Both the position numbers and the translations under genes were made by a program. DNA of 64,000 bases from Sulfitobacter noctilucicola (GTDB taxonomy: Bacteria > Pseudomonadota > Alphaproteobacteria > Rhodobacterales > Rhodobacteraceae). Positions within the stretch are counted from its first letter, which is position 1, and every line of letters begins with the position of its first letter. The DNA is taken from positions 806,001 to 870,000 of the forward strand of contig NZ_JASD01000008.1 of the NCBI RefSeq assembly GCF_000622385.1, in the 5' to 3' direction. Below are positions 17,698-26,130 of the stretch, in pieces. The notes beneath the pieces are model-generated. The model saw only the letters and a program-made list of their open reading frames with translations, was not told the origin of the DNA and made no database searches.

Positions 17698-18270
17698 GTG
17701 AAAAAGCGAATGACGCGACTGGCGATATCACTTTTATGCGTCTTCATGATCGTTTTGTTATCACCGGTCTGGATCATCGCCGCCTTTTTGATTGCCTTTG
17801 AAGACGGGGGGAGCCCGCTGTTGAGTCAGAAAAGGGTCGGTCGCCACAAAAAGGTGTTCTATTGCTATAAGTTGCGCACCATGCACACCGAGACAAAGCA
17901 TGTCGCGTCACATGATGCCTCAACATCCCAGATTACAAAGATCGGCAAAGTACTCCGCAAAACGGGCCTTGACGAACTGCCGCAGCTTTTGAACATCATA
18001 AAGGGCGATATGAATTTCGTGGGGCCGCGCCCTTGCCTGCCCTCTCAGTCAGAGCTGATCGCGGCAAGGGAAGCAGAGGGCGTTTTTGAGATCAGACCCG
18101 GCGTTACCGGACTGGCCCAGATACAGGGTGTAGATATGTCCGAGCCCGCAAAGCTTGCCGCAATCGATAGCAAGTACGTCCGCAATAGAACCTTCCTGAT
18201 GGACCTGAAGATTATCCGCGCCACGCTTGGCGGCAAAGGGTCAGGCGACGCTATCAAGTCAGATTCCTAA
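17698..18270 (+). CDS. Initiating polyprenyl-phosphate sugar-1-phosphate transferase (PglC/WreU-size)
   Basis: The ~190-residue monotopic transferase has one N-terminal membrane segment, then 'GSPLLSQKRVGRHKKVFYCYKLRTM' in the usual place (a longer form of the QxRvG...KfRtM motif), 'KTGLDELPQLLNIIKGDMNFVGPRP' with the catalytic Asp-Glu pair, and 'RPGVTGLAQIQG'. It moves a sugar-1-phosphate from UDP-sugar to undecaprenyl phosphate and so starts a polysaccharide repeat. The small size is that of PglC and of the Rhizobium QuiNAc transferase WreU, without the extra domains of WcaJ. GTG at 17698 opens the frame, and ATG at 17710 is an equally good start. It sits 131 bases after the dehydratase gene. 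Confidence 0.9.
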   Translation: MKKRMTRLAISLLCVFMIVLLSPVWIIAAFLIAFEDGGSPLLSQKRVGRHKKVFYCYKLRTMHTETKHVASHDASTSQITKIGKVLRKTGLDELPQLLNIIKGDMNFVGPRPCLPSQSELIAAREAEGVFEIRPGVTGLAQIQGVDMSEPAKLAAIDSKYVRNRTFLMDLKIIRATLGGKGSGDAIKSDS

Positions 18271-18292
18271 CCTTGATGCTGCGTTCAATCCC

Positions 18293-19213
18293 ATGACCCC
18301 GTCCGCAGACAGCAAGCTGACGATCCTTGTCACTGGCGCAGGTGGCTTTGTTGGTCGGCATCTGTGCACATCGCTTGCCGAAGGTGGACATACTGTCAGG
18401 CGGATTGTTCGCTCCGGTGCCATTGCCGACAGTGACTGGCTTGTGGAAGACCTCGCGACAAAAGATATCCCCGATGCTGCCTTTGAGGGCGTCAACATGC
18501 TGGTGCATCTGGCAGCAAGCATGCCGGGCGACAAGGATGATCCGAACGGAACCAAATCAGCAGCTATGGCACAGCGCGTGGCGACAAGCGCCAAAAAGCA
18601 AGGTGTGCCCCGTGTAGTTCTGCTCAGCTCAGTCGCGGTCCGTCTACTTCTGGAAAAGAAGACACGACCACGCCCTTATTCAGTTCAAAAACGTGACGCC
18701 GAAGACGCCTTTCTCAAAAGTTTGGGACCGCTCAACAAATGTGTTATCCTGCGCCCCCCTCTGATTTACGGCCCCGGTGCACGCGGAAGCTTCGGCTTGT
18801 TGTTGAGCCTCGTACGGCGTGGTGCCCCGATGCCTGTCGGAAAAGCAGATGCGCCGCGGTGCTACCTGTCCGTCTCAAACCTCTGCGAGCTTATCGAAAC
18901 CTTGGCACAGGCACCGGATGCGCAATGGCAAGCGGCTGATCGCAAAACGTTCGAACCCCATGACGGAACACCAATTTCGACCCTTGATCTGGTCAGGCAA
19001 ATTGCGAACGTGACCGGTCGGAAAGCAAGAATTCTCAACGTAACAAACAATTTGCTACATCCTTTTGGACGGTTGATAGGCAAAGCGGATCAGATCGACG
19101 CCATGTTCGAACCATTGGTTTGTGACGATATCGAAAAACTTCATCAAGCCTTCGGGTGGATGCCGCATGAACACGTACCAAACAGCTTGTCCTTTCTGGA
19201 TGATGCGGAATAA
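18293..19213 (+). CDS. NAD(P)-dependent sugar reductase/epimerase of the extended SDR family (WbpV/WreQ-like)
   Basis: The protein has 306 residues from the ATG at 18293, which places the 'ILVTGAGGFVG' nucleotide loop near residue 10 as expected. 'LLSSVAV' and 'YSVQKRDAED' give the catalytic Ser and the Tyr-x3-Lys pair, so it is a normal extended SDR unlike the Met-containing dehydratase two genes upstream. After a dehydratase and a sugar-phosphate transferase, the likely job is reduction of the 4-keto sugar to UDP-QuiNAc (or UDP-FucNAc), as for the R. etli WreV-WreU-WreQ trio. A 4-epimerase role is the alternative. No strong ribosome-binding site precedes it; 22 bases separate it from the transferase stop. 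Confidence 0.82.
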   Translation: MTPSADSKLTILVTGAGGFVGRHLCTSLAEGGHTVRRIVRSGAIADSDWLVEDLATKDIPDAAFEGVNMLVHLAASMPGDKDDPNGTKSAAMAQRVATSAKKQGVPRVVLLSSVAVRLLLEKKTRPRPYSVQKRDAEDAFLKSLGPLNKCVILRPPLIYGPGARGSFGLLLSLVRRGAPMPVGKADAPRCYLSVSNLCELIETLAQAPDAQWQAADRKTFEPHDGTPISTLDLVRQIANVTGRKARILNVTNNLLHPFGRLIGKADQIDAMFEPLVCDDIEKLHQAFGWMPHEHVPNSLSFLDDAE

Positions 19214-19217
19214 CTTC

Positions 19218-19386
19218 CATTTCGATCAATTGATTGCCGGTTAGTTGGTTGATCTACGCTGGCCATCCTAACTACGATCTGTGAACCAATCTAAACCGCC
19301 CCCTCCGCGAAAGAGTGGTGACGCAAAGCCACAGATTCCCGCTTATCGTTTCGAGAATGCGAATGCCTGTCTTTCATTTCGATCAA
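19218..19386. repeat. Spaced 12-base direct repeat CATTTCGATCAA upstream of the export lipoprotein gene
   Basis: CATTTCGATCAA occurs at 19218-19229 and again at 19375-19386, 157 bases apart, in the short gap between the reductase and the Wza-like gene. The first copy runs into the palindrome ATCAATTGAT (19225-19234). Two copies placed before a start codon could be regulator sites, but chance cannot be excluded for 12 bases. Confidence 0.35.
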
Positions 19387-19427
19387 AATCAACTTAGACC
19401 TTGTCGAGGTTAAGCAGAGACGAGCAG

Positions 19428-20543
19428 ATGTTCCAAATCCTGAGATTCACAATTCTAATCGTACTCAGCCTGACGTTGACGGCGTGTAACCTGCCGCGAG
19501 GCGCCGCGTTACAGTCAGAAATCATCAAAACGTCAAAGTCCGAAGAGCCGCAGGTTGCCGTCTATCCCATCACCAAAGATCTGCTGCCCCGCTATGCAAA
19601 ATGGCCCAGCACCGGAGATGTGAAACACTATAGCTGGATCGGCAAGCGCCGCGGGCCGATTGGCCGCGTGATCCTTCCGGGTGATTCAGTTTCGATCGCG
19701 GTCTGGGACAGTTCTGAAAACTCGTTGCTTACAGCCAGAGAGCAGAAGGTCGCGCAGCTTCAGGTTTCCCGCGTGTCCACAAACGGCAGCATCTTCCTCC
19801 CCTACGTTGGCTCGATCAACGTCGGCGGTATGACCGAGCATAACGCACGTCAGAAAATCCAAGACGCGTTCACATCCGTTTCGCCATCTGCCCAAGTCCA
19901 ATTAAGTGCCGCAGTAGGGAAACGTCATTCGGTTGATGTGGTGTCCGGTGTGAACAATCCTGGCTCTTACCCGATCGAAGAACGCGACATGACAGTACTG
20001 AGCGCATTGACGCTGGGCGGTGGTGCAAAGGAATCCTTCGAGAACCCCCAGATCAGGTTGTTGCGCCGCAATGACATCTACGCGATTTCGCTTGGCAAAC
20101 TCCTCAGGTCCCCGCAACTGGATACGACCCTCGTAAGCGGTGACAAGATCGTCGTTGCAGAAGATGAGCGTTATTTTCTCGCACTCGGCGCGACAGGCAA
20201 AGAAGAGATTATTACCTTTCCAAGCGATACTGTAACGGCGATCGATGCGGTGACCCTTATGGGCGGTTTGTCTGATTCACGTGCCAACATCCAAGGTATT
20301 CTGATCCTTCGCGAATACTCCGCACGGGCCTTGCGCTCGGATGGTGTTAGCGGACCCGCGAACCAGAGGGTCGTGTTTACAATGGATTTGTCGACGGCGG
20401 ACGGCCTGTTCAGCGCCGGTAAATTCCACATCAATCCAAAAGATGTCGTCTATGCTACCGAAAGCCCCGTCAGCAATGTGCGCACGGTATTCGGCCTGAT
20501 CGGTTCTGCATTCGGTGTCGTCGCAACCGCGTCGAGCAACTGA
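19428..20543 (+). CDS. Outer-membrane polysaccharide export lipoprotein (Wza/KpsD family)
   Basis: The protein has 371 residues from the ATG at 19428. A signal peptide ends in lipobox LTAC (Cys 20). The Poly_export domain begins near 'YILPGDSVSIAVWDSS'-type sequence ('RVILPGDSVSIAVW'), followed by SLBB repeats with 'VSTNGSIFLPYVG', 'VDVVSGVNNPGSYPI' and 'TVLSALTLGGG'. Such proteins form the periplasmic ring and outer-membrane pore for polysaccharide export. A TTG 27 bases upstream opens the frame but would spoil the signal. It follows the dehydratase-transferase-reductase group on the same strand after a 214-base gap that may have its own promoter. It is the only outer-membrane export candidate in the window, so it may serve KpsMTE, a Wzy-type system, or both. 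Confidence 0.9.
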   Translation: MFQILRFTILIVLSLTLTACNLPRGAALQSEIIKTSKSEEPQVAVYPITKDLLPRYAKWPSTGDVKHYSWIGKRRGPIGRVILPGDSVSIAVWDSSENSLLTAREQKVAQLQVSRVSTNGSIFLPYVGSINVGGMTEHNARQKIQDAFTSVSPSAQVQLSAAVGKRHSVDVVSGVNNPGSYPIEERDMTVLSALTLGGGAKESFENPQIRLLRRNDIYAISLGKLLRSPQLDTTLVSGDKIVVAEDERYFLALGATGKEEIITFPSDTVTAIDAVTLMGGLSDSRANIQGILILREYSARALRSDGVSGPANQRVVFTMDLSTADGLFSAGKFHINPKDVVYATESPVSNVRTVFGLIGSAFGVVATASSN

Positions 20544-20638
20544 TCGAAATCTCAAGCATTCTTCTAGGCATGCGCGCTTGGACGTAGCTGGTTGGCTACC
20601 TCCTGTGCTGGCTGAATTCGGGCTGAAACCAATAATCT

Positions 20639-20651
20639 AGGTATATTACCT
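20639..20651. repeat. Short inverted repeat AGGTA-TAT-TACCT between the export gene and hmgA
   Basis: A perfect five-base inverted repeat with a three-base centre lies 96 bases after the export-gene stop and ~130 bases before hmgA. It has no U-tract, so it is more likely a protein site than a terminator. No regulator is assigned. Confidence 0.3.
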
Positions 20652-20728
20652 CTGACTGTCCTAGGTCGGCAGTTTGCAGGCTATCCGGTGGGTACCGTCA
20701 CGATAGCGGTCAACGGCACACTCATGTG

Positions 20729-20757
20729 TTGTTAGTTACAAATAGAACCAATATGAC
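20729..20757 (+). promoter_or_regulatory. Candidate sigma-70 promoter of hmgA
   Basis: TTGTTA (20729-20734) and TATGAC (20752-20757) are 17 bases apart. Transcription would start about 15-20 bases before the AUG at 20782, which has AAGGGA at 20770-20775. The position and spacing fit; the -10 match is moderate. Confidence 0.45.
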
Positions 20758-20781
20758 GGTTTTGAACGAAAGGGAATCAAG

Positions 20782-22143
20782 ATGAACAAACAGACTTTGA
20801 TTTCAGGGATGCAGCAGGCATCGACTTCTGTTGGCACCCTTGCAGGATACATGCCCGGCTTTGGTAACGATTTCGAAACCGAAGCGTTGCCGGATGCCCT
20901 GCCCCAAGGCATGAACTCTCCGCAAAAGGCGAACTACGGGCTTTATGGCGAACAACTTTCAGGGACCGCGTTCACCGCACCCAGCCACCAGAACGAACGC
21001 ACCTGGTGCTACCGTATCCGGCCGTCGGTAAAACATACCCACCGTTTTGAGCGGATCGATCTGCCCTACTGGAAAACCGCCCCGCATGTGCAGAACGATG
21101 TCACCTCGCTGGGCCAGTACCGCTGGGATCCGGTGCCGCACAGCGATCAGGATCTGACGTGGTTGACCGGCATGCGCACCATGACCACGGCAGGTGACGT
21201 GAACACGCAGGTCGGCATGGCCAGCCACATCTATCTGGTCACCAAAAGCATGGAAGACGCCTATTTCTATTCAGCCGATTCCGAACTGTTGGTGGTGCCG
21301 CAGGAAGGCCGTCTGCGGTTCTGCACCGAACTGGGCATTATCGACCTCGAACCGAAAGAGATTGCAATCCTTCCACGTGGTCTGGTCTACCGCGTCGAAG
21401 TTCTTGAGGGCCCGGCGCGGGGCTTTGTCTGCGAAAACTACGGCCAGAAATTTGAGCTGCCCGGTCGTGGCCCCATCGGGGCGAACTGCATGGCAAACCC
21501 GCGTGATTTCAAGACACCGGTGGCAGCATACGAAGACCGCGATGCGCCCTCAACGGTCACTGTGAAGTGGTGCGGGCAGTTTCATGAAACCAAGATCGGG
21601 CATTCACCATTAGATGTGGTCGCGTGGCACGGCAACTATGCGCCCTGCAAATATGACCTGCGGACCTATTGCCCGGTTGGAGCGATCCTGTTCGACCACC
21701 CCGATCCCTCCATCTTTACCGTGCTGACCGCACCATCGGGGCAGGAAGGTACTGCGAACATCGACTTTGTCCTATTCCGCGAACGCTGGATGGTGGCCGA
21801 GGATACGTTCCGCCCGCCATGGTACCACAAGAACGTCATGTCGGAATTGATGGGCAACATCTACGGCCAGTACGACGCTAAGCCCAAAGGGTTTATACCC
21901 GGCGGTATGTCGCTGCACAACATGATGCTGCCGCACGGTCCTGACCGGAACGCTTTTGAAGGCGCGTCCAATGCCGATCTCAAGGCCGAAAAGCTCGACA
22001 ATACCATGAGCTTTATGTTCGAGACACGTTTCCCCCAGCACCTGACGCAGTTTGCCGCCGGTGAAGCACCACTGCAGGATGACTACATCGATTGCTGGGC
22101 GGATATCGAAAAGAAGTTTGACGGCACCCCCGGCAAGAAATGA
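20782..22143 (+). CDS. hmgA: Homogentisate 1,2-dioxygenase
   Basis: The 453-residue protein has the full family sequence from '[19 protein letters not shown]' onward. The iron ligands are visible as His349 (PPWYHKN), Glu355 (SELMG) and His385 ([11 protein letters not shown]), with the same 6- and 30-residue spacings as in the human enzyme (335, 341, 371). It opens the ring of homogentisate with O2 to give maleylacetoacetate, the central step in tyrosine/phenylalanine breakdown. It is the first gene of an operon with fahA. No HmgR-type regulator gene is adjacent. AAGGGA precedes the start. Confidence 0.97.
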   Translation: MNKQTLISGMQQASTSVGTLAGYMPGFGNDFETEALPDALPQGMNSPQKANYGLYGEQLSGTAFTAPSHQNERTWCYRIRPSVKHTHRFERIDLPYWKTAPHVQNDVTSLGQYRWDPVPHSDQDLTWLTGMRTMTTAGDVNTQVGMASHIYLVTKSMEDAYFYSADSELLVVPQEGRLRFCTELGIIDLEPKEIAILPRGLVYRVEVLEGPARGFVCENYGQKFELPGRGPIGANCMANPRDFKTPVAAYEDRDAPSTVTVKWCGQFHETKIGHSPLDVVAWHGNYAPCKYDLRTYCPVGAILFDHPDPSIFTVLTAPSGQEGTANIDFVLFRERWMVAEDTFRPPWYHKNVMSELMGNIYGQYDAKPKGFIPGGMSLHNMMLPHGPDRNAFEGASNADLKAEKLDNTMSFMFETRFPQHLTQFAAGEAPLQDDYIDCWADIEKKFDGTPGKK

Positions 22144-22147
22144 CACT

Positions 22148-22191
22148 CCGGTAAATACCGGTGGAGGATACCTCCACCTTACGTAAGGTGG
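22148..22191 (+). promoter_or_regulatory. Three nested, mutually exclusive hairpins between hmgA and fahA
   Basis: Three perfect inverted repeats overlap in 44 bases: CCGGT-AAAT-ACCGG (22148-22161), GGTGGAGG-ATA-CCTCCACC (22160-22178) and the palindrome CCACCTTAC/GTAAGGTGG (22174-22191). Each arm overlaps its neighbour, so the middle stem cannot form with either outer stem. The block starts four bases after the hmgA stop and ends 33 bases before the fahA AUG (AAGGA at 22214-22218). It could be an RNA switch, an mRNA-stability element or a dimeric-protein site. No U-tract follows. Confidence 0.6.
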
Positions 22192-22224
22192 CACTATGGC
22201 CCACACTCCTGACAAGGATCGAAT

Positions 22225-23481
22225 ATGACACTGATGACCTCATGGGTAGAGAGCGCCAATTCAGCCTCTACCGACTTCCCACTCAACAACCTGCCCTATG
22301 GCGTTTTCTCGACCAATACGCTTGAGGCACGCTGTGGCGTGGCCATCGGTGACATGATCCTTGATATGGCGGCTGTCGAAGAGGCTGGCCTTGTTACCCT
22401 CGCGGATGAGCCGGTCTTTGACGTGCCCTATTGGAACGACGTCATGGAGATGGGGACCGAGGCGTGGGATGCATTGCGTGCGCGTCTCATCGAGCTTTTG
22501 ACGGCTGACGCGCCTGAACAGGCACAGGTTGCACAACACCTCGTGCCAATGTCGGACGCTCGGCTTGAGATGCCGTTTGCCGTTTCCGAGTACACCGACT
22601 TTTACGCAGGCCGCCACCATGCGACAAACGTTGGCACGATGTTTCGCGGTGCCGAAAACGCGCTACCGCCGAACTGGCTCCACATTCCGATCGGCTACAA
22701 CGGTCGCGCCTCTTCGGTATTTGTCTCCGGCACGGATATCCGCCGCCCTTGGGGCCAACTCAAAGGGCCAAACGATGAAAAACCCCGTTTTGCCCCGTGC
22801 GCCCGCTTTGACATCGAACTTGAAATGGGTGCTGTTGTGGGCACCCCTTCCGAGGGGCCGATCACGGTCGCAGAAGCAGACGCCAACATCTTTGGCTATG
22901 TACTGCTGAACGACTGGTCCGCACGCGACATTCAAGCGTGGGAATACCAGCCGCTCGGACCTTTTCAGGCCAAGGCAACTGCCACCACAATCAGCCCATG
23001 GATCGTGACCCGTGCAGCGCTCGAGCCGTTCCGCTGCGACACACCCGACCGCGAATTTGAACTGCTGGATCACCTCAAAGATGTGGGGCCGATGCTTTAT
23101 AATATTGATCTCGAAGTCACGCTCGCGCCCGAAGGAAAGGACGCGTCGACTATCGCAACGACGAACTACAACGAGATGTATTATTCCGCCGCCCAGCAAC
23201 TGGCGCATCACACAACATCCGGCTGTGCGATGCAGTCCGGCGATCTGCTTGGGTCGGGCACCATCTCCGGTCCGGAGAAAGAAAACTTTGGCTCTCTGCT
23301 TGAGCTCAGCTGGGGTGGCAAGGAACCCTTCACGCTCGACACAGGCGAGGAACGCAGCTTTGTCGAAGACGGTGACACGCTCACCCTCAAAGGCGGCGCA
23401 CAGGGGGACGGCTACCGTATCGGGTTCGGCACCTGCACCAGCAAAGTGCTGCCCGCGCTTGATGACCCCTACAAACGTTAA
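22225..23481 (+). CDS. fahA: Fumarylacetoacetase
   Basis: The 418-residue protein has the two-part FAH layout: an N-terminal SH3-like domain ('LPYGVFS' to 'YTDFYAGRHHATNVG') and the hydrolase domain with 'FDIELEMGAVVG' (metal-binding acidic residues), 'NDWSARDIQAWEYQPLGPFQAK' across the active site, and a C-terminal 'SGDLLGSGTISGP'. It splits fumarylacetoacetate into fumarate and acetoacetate, ending the homogentisate pathway. AAGGA precedes the ATG. The intermediate step, maleylacetoacetate isomerase (maiA), is not encoded between or after these genes in the window. Confidence 0.96.
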   Translation: MTLMTSWVESANSASTDFPLNNLPYGVFSTNTLEARCGVAIGDMILDMAAVEEAGLVTLADEPVFDVPYWNDVMEMGTEAWDALRARLIELLTADAPEQAQVAQHLVPMSDARLEMPFAVSEYTDFYAGRHHATNVGTMFRGAENALPPNWLHIPIGYNGRASSVFVSGTDIRRPWGQLKGPNDEKPRFAPCARFDIELEMGAVVGTPSEGPITVAEADANIFGYVLLNDWSARDIQAWEYQPLGPFQAKATATTISPWIVTRAALEPFRCDTPDREFELLDHLKDVGPMLYNIDLEVTLAPEGKDASTIATTNYNEMYYSAAQQLAHHTTSGCAMQSGDLLGSGTISGPEKENFGSLLELSWGGKEPFTLDTGEERSFVEDGDTLTLKGGAQGDGYRIGFGTCTSKVLPALDDPYKR

Positions 23482-23525
23482 TTGAATACACCGCCGCCCA
23501 GATCGCGGCACGAAGGAGACGACAC

Positions 23526-24476
23526 ATGGCCAAGGCATTCGCATCCCAAGGGGACATGACCGAGAAGAAAATCACCTTTGACGAGGTGGGCCGCGATCTG
23601 TGGGCTTTCACTGCCGAGGGCGATCCGAATTCGGGCGTCATCATCGGCGACGAAAGCGTGATGATTGTCGAAGCACAAGCCACACCGCGACTGGCGGGCA
23701 AGGTCATCGAAAAGGTGCGTGAAGTCACCGACAAGCCCATCACGCACGTGGTCCTGACGCACTATCATGCGGTGCGCGTGCTGGGTGCCTCTGCTTACGG
23801 TGCCGATCAGATCATCATGTCCGATGTCGCGCGTGGTATGGTCGAAGAGCGCGGACAGGAAGATTGGGACAGTGAATTCCAACGCTTCCCACGTCTGTTC
23901 GAGGGCCATGAGAGCATTCCGGGTCTGACCTATCCGACCACCACATTCAGCGACAGCATGACCGTTTACTTGGGCAAGCGCCGTGTGGATATCAAACACA
24001 TCGGTCGCGCCCACACGGCTGGTGACGCGGTGATCCATGTCCCGGACGAGAACGTGATGTTCACCGGCGATATCGTCGAGGACCACTCTGCCTGCTATTG
24101 TGGTGACGGGTATTTTGGCGATTGGGGCGGCACGCTTGACAACATCGCGGCCTATGACGTTGACGCGATTGCCCCCGGTCGTGGGGGTGCACTGATTGGC
24201 AAGGACGCCGTAGCGCGTGCCATCGACAGCACCCGCGACTTTGTCGACAGCACGTATGCACCAGCTGCCAAAGTGGCGGCGCGCGGTGGGTCGCTCAAAG
24301 AAGCATGGGATGCGGTACGGGCTTCCTGCGATCCCAAATTCAAAGACTACGCCATCTACGAACACTGCCTGCCCTTCAACGTCTCGCGTGCTTACGACGA
24401 GGCCCGCGGCATCCTGCATCCGCGCATCTGGACCGACAAACGCGATCTGGAAATGTGGGCAGAATTGCAGGGTTAA
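23526..24476 (+). CDS. Metallo-beta-lactamase-fold hydrolase with altered zinc motif
   Basis: The 316-residue MBL-fold protein is preceded by AAGGAG. The usual HxHxDH motif reads H79-Y-H81-A-V-R84, so the Asp and second His that bind the second metal are missing. The later ligands are kept: H163 in 'RAHTAGD' and D182 in 'MFTGDIV'. A one-metal site or a changed chemistry is therefore likely. It lies 44 bases after fahA and 27 before an FAD monooxygenase gene, so it belongs to the homogentisate operon. The family is known from similar aromatic-degradation operons, but I know of no settled function. A role as hydrolase or isomerase for a ring-cleavage intermediate is a guess. Confidence 0.8.
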   Translation: MAKAFASQGDMTEKKITFDEVGRDLWAFTAEGDPNSGVIIGDESVMIVEAQATPRLAGKVIEKVREVTDKPITHVVLTHYHAVRVLGASAYGADQIIMSDVARGMVEERGQEDWDSEFQRFPRLFEGHESIPGLTYPTTTFSDSMTVYLGKRRVDIKHIGRAHTAGDAVIHVPDENVMFTGDIVEDHSACYCGDGYFGDWGGTLDNIAAYDVDAIAPGRGGALIGKDAVARAIDSTRDFVDSTYAPAAKVAARGGSLKEAWDAVRASCDPKFKDYAIYEHCLPFNVSRAYDEARGILHPRIWTDKRDLEMWAELQG

Positions 24477-24503
24477 ACCACGGTCAGGACAAGGGAGGTT
24501 CCG

Positions 24504-26126
24504 ATGGTTGCCGTTCGGTATGAGACGACATTCCAGCTCTATCCATATCAAAAGGTCGCCGCACAAGACGGCCCTGCCCGACGCCATCCGGTTGTGATTA
24601 TCGGTGGCGGGCCTGTTGGTCTCGGCATCGCGCTCGACCTGGGCCGAATGGGCACGCCGGTTCTGGTGCTGGACGATCACGATGGCGCCGGCACCGGATC
24701 AAAAGCGATCTGTTTTGCCAAACGCACCCTCGACATTGCGCACCGTCTGGGCGCGGGGAAAAAGATGGTGGACAAAGGTGTGGTCTGGAATGTGGGCCGT
24801 GTTTTTCGCGCCGAAGATCCGTTGTTCGAGTTCAATTTGCTACCTGAAACAGGTCATCGCAACCCTGCGTTCATCAATCTGCAACAACCCTATTTTGAAC
24901 GCTACCTTGCTGAAAGCATCCGAACCGCGCAGGCCGAAGGAGCCCCGATTGAATTGCGTGGCCGTAATCAGGTCACAGACCTTGAAGATCACGGCGACTA
25001 CGTCACGCTGACCGTCGATACGCCGGATGGCGCTTACAAGCTTGAGGCTGATTGGCTGATCGCCTGCGATGGGGCACGTTCCCCGACCCGCGATATGCTT
25101 GGCCTCGATTTCGAGGGGCGGGTTTTTGAGGATAACTTCCTGATTGCCGATGTGCGGATGAAAGCAGACTTCCCGACAGAGCGTTGGTTCTGGTTCGAGC
25201 CGCCCTTTGAAGGCGCTGGCCAGTCCGCGTTGCTTCACAAACAGCCCGACGACATCTGGCGCATCGACTTTCAACTGGGCTGGGATATCGACCGCAAGGC
25301 GGAGCTCGACCCCGCCAAAATCCGTGCCCGTGTGGACGCGATGCTGTCCAGCCAGACAGGAACCGTGCCGGACTATGAACTTGTCTGGACGTCGATTTAT
25401 ACTTTCCAATGTCGGCGCATGCGCGATTTCCGCCATGGTCGCATCTTCTTTGCGGGAGACAGCGCGCATCAGGTGTCCCCCTTTGGCGCACGCGGTGCGA
25501 ATTCTGGTATGCAGGACGCCGAAAATCTCAGCTGGAAACTGGACGCTGTACTCAAAGGCCTCGCACCCGAAGGGTTGCTGGACACCTATGCGCATGAACG
25601 CGGGTATGGCGCGGACGAAAATATCCTCAACTCCTCTCGTGCCACCGATTTCATGACGCCTAAAACCGACATCTCCAAGGTGTTTCGTAACGCCGTGCTG
25701 GACCTTGCTGGCAAACACGCATTTGCGCGGCCTTTGGTAAATTCCGGCAGGCTGTCCGTCCCGTGCGTCTACGACGACTTTCCGTTGTTCGGCGAGGATG
25801 ATCTGCAAGGTCCGGTCGCGTCCCGCCCAGGCGCTGCCTGCCCCGATGCCCCTGTGGATGACGGCTTTTTGCTGGATCATCTGACAGGGCGTTTTCAGAT
25901 CCTTGCCATTGGCGGCACCGCACCAGATCCGATTCACGTCGCGGGTTTCGACCTTAATGTGGTGCATATCGCTGAACCGTCAGAGAACCTGCGCGCGCGA
26001 TATCTGGGGGACGCGGCGTCGGCGATCTATCTGATCCGCCCGGATCAACATGTGGTCGCCCGCTGGAAACAGCTTGACGCGACCAAGATCACGGTCGCTG
26101 TGCACAACGCGATAGGAAAGGGATGA
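24504..26126 (+). CDS. FAD-dependent aromatic hydroxylase (MhpA-like, class A flavoprotein monooxygenase)
   Basis: The 540-residue protein starts at an ATG behind AAGGGAGG. FAD-binding 'VIIGGGPVGLGIALDLGR' begins at ~31, the mid-domain 'LIACDGARSPTRDML' and the 'FFAGDSAHQVSPFGARGANS' ribityl-binding motif near residue 315 are all present, and a thioredoxin-like C-terminal domain follows as in phenol and 3-(3-hydroxyphenyl)propionate hydroxylases. Such enzymes add a hydroxyl ortho or para to an existing phenol group using NAD(P)H and O2. Its position after hmgA and fahA suggests it feeds homogentisate from a hydroxyphenylacetate-like substrate; that is inference. It is followed after four bases by a small DUF2783 gene. 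Confidence 0.88.
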   Translation: MVAVRYETTFQLYPYQKVAAQDGPARRHPVVIIGGGPVGLGIALDLGRMGTPVLVLDDHDGAGTGSKAICFAKRTLDIAHRLGAGKKMVDKGVVWNVGRVFRAEDPLFEFNLLPETGHRNPAFINLQQPYFERYLAESIRTAQAEGAPIELRGRNQVTDLEDHGDYVTLTVDTPDGAYKLEADWLIACDGARSPTRDMLGLDFEGRVFEDNFLIADVRMKADFPTERWFWFEPPFEGAGQSALLHKQPDDIWRIDFQLGWDIDRKAELDPAKIRARVDAMLSSQTGTVPDYELVWTSIYTFQCRRMRDFRHGRIFFAGDSAHQVSPFGARGANSGMQDAENLSWKLDAVLKGLAPEGLLDTYAHERGYGADENILNSSRATDFMTPKTDISKVFRNAVLDLAGKHAFARPLVNSGRLSVPCVYDDFPLFGEDDLQGPVASRPGAACPDAPVDDGFLLDHLTGRFQILAIGGTAPDPIHVAGFDLNVVHIAEPSENLRARYLGDAASAIYLIRPDQHVVARWKQLDATKITVAVHNAIGKG

Positions 26127-26130
26127 TCCG

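Noticed and set aside
23478..24680. 400-codon open frame on the minus strand, opposite the MBL-fold gene
   Set aside because: It is the antisense shadow of a clearly conserved gene in G+C-rich DNA; its translation is Arg/His-rich without motifs, and it has no ribosome-binding site.
24840..25967. 375-codon open frame on the minus strand, opposite the FAD hydroxylase gene
   Set aside because: Antisense shadow of a gene with full flavoprotein motifs; no recognisable domain.
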